Source: Halichondria panicea (lineage: Eukaryota > Porifera > Demospongiae > Suberitida > Halichondriidae). Taken from it: DNA of 64,000 nt. The DNA lies in NCBI RefSeq assembly GCF_963675165.1, contig NC_087391.1:763001-827000 (forward strand), in the 5' to 3' direction. The translations under genes and the position numbers were made by a program. The notes under the pieces are model-generated. The model was not told where the DNA came from and made no database searches. It worked only from the letters and a program-made list of their open reading frames with translations. This document shows positions 22,928 through 34,190 of the stretch, in pieces; positions within the stretch are counted from its first letter, which is position 1, and each line of letters opens with the position of its first letter.

Positions 22928-23280
22928 GGAGCCAGGCCTGGTATATATATATCCAAGAGTTTATGATAATTATACTCTTGATATTATCTTAGACTAAGAT
23001 GGGGCGTGCCCGCGCGCCGTCCACAAAGTTATTTTGATTTTATCTGTTGCCCATAAATTATCATGACAAGAATTTGTGAAAATAAACTCACTGATCACCC
23101 TCCATAGCTAGTTTTTAGCCATCGTTAATATAAATGTTCTCAAAGCACAATTTTAATTTATGGCATCATTACTGCACAAAATAGAGAAATAGACGTCTAG
23201 TTATGACACACTGCACTTGAAAAATCAATGAACGCATGATGATGGGAGGGGGTACATTGAGCAGCTATCTATCTATCTAT
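22928..23280. other. Gap between sulfotransferase-like gene and PAN2
   Basis: A 353-bp interval holding the right edge of the duplication (about 22950), the sulfotransferase 5' flank and the PAN2 3' untranslated region with an ATCT repeat at its left end. No gene is seen. Confidence 0.55.
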
Positions 23281-26200
23281 CTATCTATCTGGTACGACCC
23301 AGCCACAGCTTCTCCCTGTCTTATAGAGCTCCTTGAGTGACTCTTGTAGCGTACCAGCTGCCTCCAACTCTTTGAACTTGTGATACAGCACCACAGCTGT
23401 ACGAGCATCCTCGGCACTGTCGTGAGCACTCTCCTGTACTCGTAGGCCTATAGAGGGAGGGGGCGGGAGGTGGAGATGACTAGCATAATACAATTATAAT
23501 GAAGTGTGCACAATTAATGAAGTAACAAACGCAAGCTTTAATTAGTACACTAATAACGAGTGTACTAATTAAAGCTTGCGTTTTGTTTCAAGCTGTTTTT
23601 TCCCATTAATAATGATATTGGTTGCTACTACTGTACAGCTACTTGAAATGTACTCCTATTCTAACCCACTCACCAGCATAGAACCAAGCAAGGAGCTTGA
23701 GTGAGATGTACCTCTGGTTGGGCAGGTGGAACAGCTCCACAGTGTCAATGACTTGCTCAGGGGGGACCTGCAGGAACAAACCAATGAATCACACAAAATG
23801 TTAAAAAAAACAGAGGATATTGTGAGCTAAACAAAATTGTAAGAACGAAATGAAACCCTGTTGATATTAATTCATAAGACATTTTAGAACCACCTGAAGA
23901 TGTGAGCTACTTTCTTTCTGCTTTATAGTCAGATATATACGGCTTTAGAATTAAACATTTCACTAACCATGATATTGATGACTCTAAAGTCTTTCTTAAG
24001 TCCATGGCCGACAAATATCACCCCTCTGTTGATGAGGAAGAGAAGCTTGAGATAGCTGGCCTTGAGAGTGGTGAGGTGTTTAGAGCTCATCACAGCATCC
24101 AAGTCCTCCGGCTTGATACCAGAGAACCTCGTCACATAGTCCACCACCTGAACAGAGGAATCACTCACTCACTCACTCACTTACTATTAACCTCGATCCA
24201 TAATGACATTATTACAAGCTATTTTTTGTTCTTCCCTGTATGCATGCCATGCATCAAATATAATTATAAAAAAAATGCAAATACGTAAGGTACACTACAC
24301 GCATACGTGTGTAAATTCTCAGTGGACAATAGTACTGACTTGTTCTGAAGTGGCTATGTAGTCGTCAATGAAAGGGCTCCCCCCAGCTGTACCCTTCCTG
24401 TACAAATAAACAAAACAGAAATTTTAATATTATGGGTTTGCCCCCTAAACCAGTTTCTAAGTTATTCTTTGACAAACAAAATACAAGTATTATTGTGTAC
24501 AATTTCGGACCGATCAAAAGCTTTGAGTTAAGCATGCCAAGCTACTGAATAGTTTTAAGCATTGGAATTAGACTCAATTTGGGCCCCTTCAAGTTAGTCA
24601 CAATAGCTCACCCCCTAGTGACAGTGATCCTGGCCACACTGAGCTGACTGGGCTTGAGGGTGGTGTGTGTTCCGTCACTCTTGACCTCCGCCTCCTCCTG
24701 GTTTAAGGTCACGAACTCTGCATCCACGCCCACCACATCACCTTCCTCAGGAATCTCAGCCAATGAGAGTGGTGTGAACGTGACGGGGGATTGTACGGGG
24801 CGTGGTTGGTGCGTCTCCGCTAGCAACACTGAGGGCTCCAGTTGACACGAGACTGCAAAGGGGAGGAGAGAGTATGATTGAACTGCATGCTCTTGCAATC
24901 TTCAATCCATAAAATTAGTGTCAATATAAAAATGAACACAAGCATACGGTAGTAGATGGTTTACCCTCGGTATTGAATTCATCGCTGTACCCTCGCTGGG
25001 CGTAGATAAGAACACAGGGGGTGAGCCACTCAGTAGGGAAAACCCCTACTTCAGACTAGACGGAGAGACAGAGAAGCGTACATAACATAACATCATTGAT
25101 GATCATTACCTCCTGGAGTGGAGTGATGTGGAAGTCGTTGAACAGGTACCACTGTTGCTTGTTCACCCCCTACACAGTCAAGCACATCAAAGCAATGCCA
25201 ATACTACATCAAAGCAATCCTAACACCACATCAAAGCAATGTCAATACCACATCAAAGCAATGCCAATACCACATCAAAGCCATGTCAATACCACATCAA
25301 AGCAATGCTAATATCACATCAAAGATATCTGGGAGGGGATGCAGTTGAACAGCAATAAACTTACATGTAGTATCATTGATCCAAAATAAAAGTTTAGAAG
25401 TGGCCTTTCAAATTATGTTAAAATGCAAATTTTTGCCATAGTCATTTATCGTGGATCAGTTAGCACATTAAGCCCATGAATACACACACCTCTTTCCTGG
25501 AGTGGTAGTTGTCTCCCACGTTGATGTGTGCCACTAGATTACCAGAGGACTCCATCCACGGCTCCTTGACATGACTCACAGCCATGAGCAGCTGGTAGTC
25601 AGCACTGCTACCATCAATGGAAGGGGGTGGGCTGGAGGGTACTGGAGAGACACATGTAGGGTAAAATCACTTAGAAGAAAGACGGTATAACTACATGAAG
25701 ACTATACCATCCTTTGACAACAGTACTACAAAATTAAATTAATACAACCACCCTCTTCTGGAGGCCCCTCCCTCACACACACAGAGCTACCACCCACCTT
25801 CCTCTGGAGGCCCCTCCCTCACACACACAGAGCTACCACCCACCTTCCTCTGGAGGCCCCTCCCTCACACACAGACTGCCATCTTCTGTCAGATTCAGTG
25901 TCATCTCCAGAGGGACCCATCTCCGCTGTCTGATTTCCCCCGACACTGGAGCTTGTTGTCGCTGCCAGAACTCTCGATCCTTGTCAGTTTCCACACGGCA
26001 GGTGAGGGCCAGCACATAGGGCAGTCCACACAGCTGCTTAGCCTGTGTCTAGGGAGCAACCATGAAGTGTAGCAATTAAAAGGCACGTATTATGGTTTAG
26101 CAGCAAGGTATATAATTGACGTTTATAAATGACGGGTACATGTACAATGTATAACAGGTTAAATTCAAGTTGCTCAAAAAGAGCTGTAGTGGTTAAGATT

Positions 26201-29200
26201 ACTTTGAGGTTTCTGGTTTTTAAAGGTGAGGGTAGTGTTAAAGAAAGGGGGAGACAGAGGTGGGGTATACGTACAGGGATGAATAACTTAGTGCAGGTCC
26301 ACTTACTGTTGACTTGTACTTGGCACACTGCCCACACCAGGCTGGCAGACGCTGCTCTCTACAGATACTCTGTTGGAGGATCTTCCCAAAACTCACTGAT
26401 CCCTCAGAACTGACAGAGACAGTGGAATGTACTGGGGGGGGGGGGGGGGGGAGAGTACAGTGTTACAGTAATGATCTCCAACCGTGAATGGTGTCTCATC
26501 ACACTATTACCAGTAGCAACTAGTTAGTTTTGTCCGTAATGCAGTGTACCTACGTACATGTAGAATTATACATGTACATATAGCTATCTAAAATCGGTAC
26601 ATGTCTGTACGTGAGTGCATGTATAAATACAGGAGCCCATCAATTCTCTTATTTATGGGCTCCTGACATAATATACCTACATGTATAACTACTAGAATAA
26701 ATTGAAGACCTAAAATCGTGTAGAGAAGGACTCACCTGACTTAGCCTTGTGAGGGTAGAGGAGTGAGTGGAGTAGCTCTGTCCTCTTAATGGCCGACCTC
26801 CAACCACACCCACACTCAATACGAGTCTCCATCTCAGAGCCAAACAGTCGCTCAATCACCGAGACTTGTGTTGGATCGCCTGACACGTCTTTTGGTGCCT
26901 CCTTGAAGAGAAAACTGGGCTGACCGGTTTGAAAGGTTGGGCTAGTGAGGGTCGTAGCTATAGCGGAGAAACTGCCAGAGGCCCCCAGCTGTTGGGAATG
27001 AGTCTCCTGTGTATGAGAACAAAGGTCATCGATCTAAATAACACAAGCAGGTACATTGTACAATATTCCTCTAGTAACGAAAGGGGGATTCCCTTACAAC
27101 AGTATAATGTACACTAGCTATATGTACATGTACACGTATACAGACAAGGATGCATGGACCCAACTGGTAAAGATCGCAAAGATTGAGCCCCGCCTCCAAC
27201 TAGTTGGAGCATACAACCTACAATCTTGTTTGCGAACTTTTGTTATTTCAGTGCACATGCTCTTCCAACCCCATTTTTTCAGAAAATGTTTTTGCACTTG
27301 TTTGTAAACTTTTTTCACTGCATTATAAATGTGGAATTATATGATAGAAAGGCCGAGTTTTAGTTTTTCAATGGAGATCTTAATTAATGACGTTTTGTGT
27401 CTATTCTAATGACCGTTCCTTTTACGATTACCCATCTTATACACGTCCTTTTTGGTAGGTGATCTTTGGTAATTTACTCTATATACAGCATGGTTGTGTG
27501 TTGTGTGTTGTGGTTCACTTTCTGTTGCAGTACACATAATTATATCAATACACTCACTATATATAGCGAGTGCATTGATAAGTATTACAAAAACACTGTA
27601 ACATTATATTTGTTATCTTTATGCATGAAACGAAAATAGAACCTTGATTATTATAGCATTATAAGTAAAAGAAGTACTTCCAGAGAAAACTGACAAAGAG
27701 CATCAGCTTGAAATAAGTGAGAGAATAGACACCACAAACAGCAGCTCAAGGGAGCACCACACAAAGCCAATGATGGAAAAAAGATGCAAGTATCAAGTGA
27801 GGTATTTCTATTCAAAAGGGGCATTTCTTGTTCTACTTTGGAGTACACTTATCAGTGCACTTCTGGGGTTTTATGCAACAGGTTTGGGACAAACTATCCT
27901 TTTAGGACTATTCCAACAGCAAGATTTGCCTATAGTATTCCTAGCACCGCCATTTTTAACCTTCTTTGCTATTCCACTGCTAGGATGGTTAGCAGATGCT
28001 AAGCTTGGAAACTACAGAGTCTTTAAATTTAACTGCTTCTTATTACTAACTGGAACAATCTTCTGCTCCATTCATACTCTCTACTTTCCCATGCTAAACT
28101 CTATTGCACTACGATACACAAGTGCTGTCATTGTAGTACTAGCATATGCAGTGGGTGCAGCAGTTATAGCAGTTTGCATAATGACAGCCTTGCAGCTTGG
28201 TTTAGATCAAATGCCAGACGCTTCATCCACAAACATTTCAAGTTTCATCAGTTGGTTTGGGTTTTCAATCACTTTTGGGTCCTGGATTTCTAACTGGGTA
28301 TCGAATACATTCGTTTATTGCGTGCCGAAAATCGACGATAGTTTGAAAATGCAACTGTTCAGCCTATTTCCAGTGATATGCATGGTAATTATCTGCTCTT
28401 CAATGTTTTTGTTAGCCTCAAAATGGCTAATTATAGAACCAAAGTCACCTAAAGCACTCAAAACCATCTATCAAGTTCTCAAGTTTGCAGCCAAGCACAA
28501 GGCTCCTATTTATCGCAGTGCTCTCACATACTGGGAGGAAGACGTACCCTCTAGACTAGACCTTGGGAAAACAAAATATGGTGGACCATTTTCTACAGAG
28601 CAAGTTCAAGATGTGAAAACTTTCCTAAGAATACTTGTGATGTCTCTCCCAATATTCGTCATTTTAACAGCGTGTGGGAATATACTAGTCAATTTCGTGG
28701 CTATTGATCAAGTGGTAATATTTGATGCAGTTCATCATCTTAACCCTAACATTACCAATTGTACATCTAGTATCATTTACAATTTTAGTTGCAACTTTTG
28801 GTGGAGTGGTATTGTTACAACAGTTGTCTATGAGTTTATATTGTATCCATTCGTAAGAAACAAAGTACCCAGCTCTATCCGGCGAATTGGAGGTGCGGCT
28901 CTATTTTACCTGCTACTGAATATTCTAAATTTGGCTATGCAATTTGTTTTGTATGTATGGGCATCAGTACTTTTCATGGGGGCTGTCAGTGGCTTTTTAT
29001 CTGTACTGTTAATAAACGGGATAATATAATTTGTGTGTGCCCAGTCACCGTACAACATGCGAGGACTTCTGACTGGCTACATGATTTTTATTTTGCTTAT
29101 CTCAACATCTTTGAACTTGATAATGGAATTTTTACCTTTCTTGATCTATGTACATTTGCAAAACTACATCATCCCTTCAATATCAACTGCACTGAGTGTG

Positions 29201-32200
29201 ATTGGATTGGTCCTGTACTGCCTCCTAGCTCGCTGGTACAAGAGGAGAGTTAGAGACGAGGACTACAATGCACACAGAGTGGTGGAGGAGGTCTACGATC
29301 GATACCTCTCTCATGTACACACATGCAATTAAGAACAACCGTGTACCTTTAGTCAACTTAGTAGTCTATACGTCCATAACATACACACTAGTCCAAGCTT
29401 AAACATTATTTTAGTTTCATTGTTTCAATGGCTATTTTGGTAAAGAACCTACAACACAAACAAATTACATGATTGAGAGTCACTAAGTACATCCATATAA
29501 CATACATACCACATGCACATAATCACAGCTAACTTAACATTTATGAGTGCTATTGTGTTGTTCATATTTAAAATGGTAACTTGTTTGTAACATCGGGCAA
29601 TTGGTACCTTACAGTGTAACATACATGTTTGTTTCGGTGGTTAGGGAATTGGACAGTCTCGGTTTGTGCAGCATCAACTATATAGTCTCATGAATCAGCC
29701 GCACCTCTCAGGGAGGAACGTCTGAGTAAGTATGATAAAAGAGAAGAAGAAAGGTGGACGAAATAAATGAATTGGAAGAAAAACGAAGAAAGGCAGACCA
29801 GGAGCATGAGTACTGTACATTTAATAATAATGTTTTTAAGGTAACTATAATTATTGCTGAGAAAAGTACACCATTAAAGATTTTTGTACATCTTTGCCAC
29901 TATTAGCTATGTTGAAGACGAAGGTAAGCTGGGGCTGTTTAGAGTATAGAGTCAGTTTTATCTTGTATCCAATCATCACGAATGTCTCACGGCAGTCTTC
30001 GCATATGTTATGGAGAACACAACAAGCAGCAATTAAGCAAGGTACGTCACTGATTTAACCATCATTTCTCTTTAGGGGACATAACACGGGCTTTGCTTAG
30101 CCTGTAGTTAAAGAGTTTCTGCTCAGCTGTCAATGATCCATGATCAATGAAAGCCTTTAGCAACCATGGGTGGAGAGGGTACGCAGGATCACCAAGCACC
30201 AACAGTGGAACAGCTTGTCTTGTGTCTTGGGTGAGATCCAGAGGGGGGCTTTTTGCTGTTTTCAACCCAACCCTACTATTAGACTATATAGTTGAGCCTC
30301 GATTATCCGAACCTCGATCATCCGAACCCTCGATTATCCGAATTGTAGATACAGCATTTTTAATGATACTCATACTCATAGTAACCTCCACTCGTGCATG
30401 CGCAGGTAGGCGTATAGTCCCATGTGCGTTGTGGTATCCGAATATTTCAGCCATCCGGATAAGATGAGGACACCAGGTGTTCGGATAATCGAGGCTCAAC
30501 AGTACTGTGCTAATGATCAGATAAAGGGTATTGTCGATCTTCCAACAATTGAGGCACATATAATGTACACTAGCTGTATACATGTACAGACAAGGCATGC
30601 ATGCATGCCTATTTTTGAAGATCAATCGAGCATTTATATTTTAGATGCAATAGCTTTGTACAAAAACAGCTTTTTACACTTTTAATGTCGCTATACTACA
30701 TGCAACTATGTAACTCATTAGGAATACAGCAATTTGTTGTCTTGTACATGCAGTAACTGAACTCACTTGAGAGACTTGCTGTAGCACGAATCGTGTCCAG
30801 CTTTGTATGAGCTTGGAGAGGTCTACCTTCTTGGAGAGTTGCTCATCCCCCCAGTTCAACAACAGACCAAGCCCTGAGGCCTCTCTCAGCGTACGAAACG
30901 CTCGTAGGAAGTTACTAGCCTGACAGCTGCGGCCATCGGAGCGATCAAGCATCCTGAAGAGGAACCCAAGCTCACAGGAGAGGCAGAACTCTTTAGCACA
31001 GAGGTGGCTCTGCATGGCCGCACGAACGGGATCCAAGAAGTAGAGCACCTGCACGTTGAAGAGGAGGCACATGACACAACACATTCAATTCTGCCTGCCT
31101 GCTACGTACTACAATGACAACGCATAATGATTGAAAAACAATACCGCAATAATGTACTGTACAATTTGTATACATGTATAATTATAGGCATGATGTCTGC
31201 ACTGCATGCAGTGATGAGAGGGAGGTCACATGCATGTACTGACCTGGAGCATGGAGTTACAGTAGGCATTTGGAATATGGATCTCAAGGCCAGCAAAGTT
31301 TGTCCTGTTGTAGTGCTTGAAATCAAACATCTCAATACCTGCATGGTGGTACACGAACATGTACGTAACTATACATGGGTACTAAAATACTGTAACATTA
31401 TACATAGACTATTTTGATTAACACTTGTCTTTATACACTGCTTACTATACATCATGCTTCCTCTCCTCTCTGAAAAACCAACAACTTACCAAGCTTTGAA
31501 TATTTGATCTCCACTTGTCGATAAGGCTTTGGCACCAATGTCAGTGGATTATTCTCTGAGAAAAAAGAGAGTAATAATTACTGAGACCTAATTACCAGCA
31601 GGGACATACCCCTCATCATAGGGGACTCCGGTACACTCTCTGAGCGATCTTTCTCGAGGTCATAGGGCACCTGGTTGCGGAGGATATGGGATGGTTTAGG
31701 GGCGTGGCCTATGAACTGCTGCATCTTCATGTTCTTGAGCACCTCAGGGTCAATGGGCGGAGCTTGTCGTCTCTTGAACCTCGAGTTCTTGGGTGGCCAA
31801 TTGGAGAGCAGTTGACCACTACTGACAGGGGGGAGAGTATAAGTTGGTACAGTGAAGTCTACATGCATGTATAGATGTGTACATGGTCACACTGTAAGTA
31901 TGACACCCTCTAATCTGTAATACAGCAAGGTAATTAATGGGCCCCAAAAAAGAGTTCTGGAGCCATTGAGTAAACGGGGGGGGGGGGGGGGGGGGTGAGG
32001 GTGTAGTCTTTCAACACACATTACTCGCATAACTAAGCATCACATTGATCAAATTTCAACAATTTCATGACTTTATGAACGCTTTGAAAGAGACATTTCG
32101 CGAACATTTTGTTGGGGTCATATCTTTTTCAGCCTTGCAAGGCCCATGGGCTATAATAATGGTATTTGGCCGAAATTGCTAATTAATTCTGTCATCTCCC

Positions 32201-33960
32201 GTTTTTTTGAGCTGTATTTAGTTGTTTAAGTAGTTGGTACTCTTCTCTTGTTTTCGTATATTTATAGCATGCACGTGCATTAAATATTGCTAGTACTCGT
32301 TACGCATTCATATTGTATAATTAATATGGAGCTGTAGAAAAAACTTCTTATACACTTACTTCTGAGCTGCCAGAGGTGTTGGAATGACAGAGAGGGGGGC
32401 AGAGTCTGGATCATTATCGTCCCAGCTGATGTAGGGCAGCTCCTCCGTTGTCTCGCTCGGCAGCACGGTCGGCTGAGTGGTGTAGGGGTTAAACACCACC
32501 TCCTCGTGATCCGCCCACACATGCACAGCTCCACACGAGTCACCGAGCGCCACACAGTGACAGGACGGACCTACGTCCACTGCACAAGCCATGGCACCCT
32601 CGGTATCCATTGAGAGTTGGTGCACCACCATTGTGGAGGGGGTGACTAACCCACGGAGGTCCAAGAGTTGAAATTCTCCCATTTGTGAGAGCACGAGTAC
32701 AGTGGAGTTTAGAGCAGGGACGGCTTTGATGAGGAACGGCTGGAGCATGACAACATCACACGGTGGGAGTGGCCTGTTGGCACGGAGATCAAACACTTTA
32801 AGCCGACAGTCGATGAGTAACTGACCAAATCTGCCCAAGAGAGATGTTAGAAGCATAATGGTAAAAAATTACAGAATATGTACATGTAGTTACGGCGAAT
32901 TAAAAGAATTTCGTTGACTCCCATCCACCAGAATGCACGTATCGTTATTTTCATTCCCATTCCTGGCCACTCACCGTTGAGTTAGTCCACAGGTGACGAG
33001 GTACGGGCCCACGACGTCCATATCACACATCCCAGCAGAGTGGGCGGAGTAACTGTGAGCCGGGCGGAGGGTGTGGGGGTCCAACAAGTGCACCTTCCCT
33101 GTCACGTCTCCACTGCACACGTAGTACTCGGAGGACTTGAGCAGACACACACCGGCACCAGTGGTCACCTGACACAGTGTGTGTGCGTGGCAAGAACAAA
33201 TATTAGAAATACCGGTAGGATTCCTTTGCAATGAAGTCCATGTGTACCCCGTATTCATAAGGCTCCGGAATAATACGCTTGCAAGATTACGTAAACACAT
33301 TTTAAAAATGTGCGGGCGAAATCCAGGTAGTGCATATTTTAGAATGGTGCCTTAGAATACTTTCAGTGAAAACAGTGAAAAGTCTGAAAATTGTATACAC
33401 CTACACATACGTACATGTACATGTATATAATATAAAGTTTTTACAACCTCACACCTCTCTAGTTATTTTCGCTCGAGACAGGTTCACGGTGGTGATCTTG
33501 TTGCCTTGACAACCAACCAGGAGGGAGCTTTCGTCCAGACACAGCGTAGTGTTCATATCCATCAGAGCATTCTCGTCCTGCATAGTGAAGCGAGGGTGAC
33601 CTGTACGGGAGGTCAATCGCAGCTCATCACTCGATACACTGACAATGCCACTCGGAGTGGACTGCAGCTGTCGTATATCACTGTGGTGTGCTTGGAACGC
33701 TGTGTACTTCTCCAGCGAGGGACCATAGAAAGAAGTCACATGACCCTGCAGGAATGGAGACATTAATTAAACAATACACGTACGGAGAAGAGAATTTGAA
33801 CAAGTTTGCGTACTCCATAAGTGCCAGCCCAGAGCAAGTCTTCTTGCAGATCAAAGGCGACTGTAGAGATGCCATACTGCTCTCCCTGGTACACAGACGA
33901 TAGTTTGAGCTCCTGGTACTGTCCAATGTCTTCATGATACTCGTATCCATTGAACTCCAT
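23281..33960 (-). CDS. PAN2: PAN2, catalytic subunit of PAN2-PAN3 deadenylase
   Basis: Nineteen exons: 33960-33814, 33745-33455, 33168-32975, 32830-32360, 31818-31610, 31555-31490, 31338-31244, 31048-30767, 27006-26736, 26431-26307, 26042-25844, 25641-25490, 25169-25110, 25055-24965, 24852-24612, 24397-24340, 24147-23968, 23767-23674, 23447-23281; 1130 residues in total. Order: N-terminal WD40 propeller, linker ([13 protein letters not shown]), ubiquitin-hydrolase-like domain ([16 protein letters not shown]; pseudo-enzyme because the catalytic Cys position is Ala/Asn-type), then the DEDD exonuclease ([25 protein letters not shown]). It shortens mRNA poly(A) tails in the cytoplasm with PAN3. 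Intron 8 (about 3.8 kb) hosts another gene. Exon 5 has a CAGTAG tandem acceptor, so one residue may be optional. The stop codon lies inside an ATCT repeat. Confidence 0.97.
23527..23583. repeat. 57-bp hairpin in PAN2 intron 18
   Basis: A 25-bp arm AAACGCAAGCTTTAATTAGT... and its complement surround a 7-base loop. Probably a tiny fold-back element. Confidence 0.85.
25187..25325. repeat. 22-bp minisatellite in PAN2 intron 12
   Basis: About six copies of a unit like ACATCAAAGCAATGCCAATA, some carrying small substitutions. Intronic, no coding role. Confidence 0.9.
25754..25873. repeat. 46-bp tandem repeat spanning PAN2 exon 11 donor
   Basis: About 2.6 copies of a unit that on the minus strand contains the last codons of exon 11 (GGGCCTCCAGAG) and the GT donor. 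The first copy is coding, the rest intronic, so potential donors are repeated at 46-bp spacing. Confidence 0.88.
27770..29332 (+). CDS. POT/PTR-family peptide transporter-like gene, interrupted by TAA
   Basis: Nested antisense in PAN2 intron 8. Residues 1-419 and a further 100 residues are in one frame, separated only by TAA at 29027-29029 (29030-29032 reads TTT, continuing [12 protein letters not shown]). The N-half has the family pattern [14 protein letters not shown] and many hydrophobic helices; the C-half has [10 protein letters not shown] like the QAP/QSP region of SLC15 transporters. These are proton-coupled di/tripeptide carriers of plasma or lysosomal membranes. The TAA falls where SLC15 members usually have a conserved Glu. 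Options: young pseudogene, stop polymorphism, or a 42-nt intron 29003-29044 that would remove it in frame. The coding part is otherwise intronless. Confidence 0.7.
29958..30265 (-). mobile_element. Harbinger (HARBI1-like) transposase remnant
   Basis: One fragment (30265-30062) reads [16 protein letters not shown]...[16 protein letters not shown], and a second (30041-29958) reads [14 protein letters not shown]. Both match the C-terminal DDE-nuclease part of PIF/Harbinger transposases, but the segment normally between them is missing and no N-terminal part is present. It is a dead DNA transposon fragment inside the PAN2 intron. Confidence 0.75.
30289..30503. mobile_element. Pogo/Tigger-like MITE
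   Basis: Ends GTTGAGCCTCGATTATCCGA and complement, bordered by TA on both sides. The motif CCTCGATTATCCGAA is typical of pogo/Tigger termini. About 215 bp, with an extra internal copy of the end motif. Confidence 0.75.
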
Positions 33961-34190
33961 CTTTCTTGGCCATGTGTGCACACTGCACTGTGAGCGAATT
34001 TGACGTCATTTGTTTACATCCAAGTTTGCTCGAGCCCCACCCTTCTTTTACTCCAATAAAGGCACACTCGCACATGGTGACGTTGAAGTGTCGAAGACAA
34101 ACGTTGCTAGAGCGTTCTTCTTAACCTTAACCTTAAACCAAAATGCTGTAGAGGCGCTAAAGAAGCTGCGAGTGAAAGGTCCAATCAAAC
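33961..34190. promoter_or_regulatory. Divergent promoter region PAN2 / ICE1
   Basis: A 230-bp interval between opposite start codons. It contains a short CCTTAA tandem (about 34120-34137). No TATA box is clear. Confidence 0.45.

Larger units (their letters stand above)
18636..22950. repeat. Segmental duplication, unit 2
   Basis: Direct tandem copy of 13917-18419, separated from it by about 215 bp of unrelated sequence. Both coding and intronic DNA match closely, so the event looks recent. It carries truncated BROX, PAXX copy 2 and the intact sulfotransferase-like gene. Confidence 0.93.
29333..30766. other. Rest of PAN2 intron 8
   Basis: About 1.4 kb between the nested transporter and PAN2 exon 8. 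It contains a Harbinger transposase remnant and a pogo-like MITE; apart from these I see only AT-rich intron sequence. Confidence 0.6.

Noticed and set aside
26621-26665. Hairpin CAGGAGCCCAT...ATGGGCTCCTG as a possible small RNA precursor
   Set aside because: The stem is only about 11 bp, with a 14-base loop; too short for a convincing microRNA hairpin.
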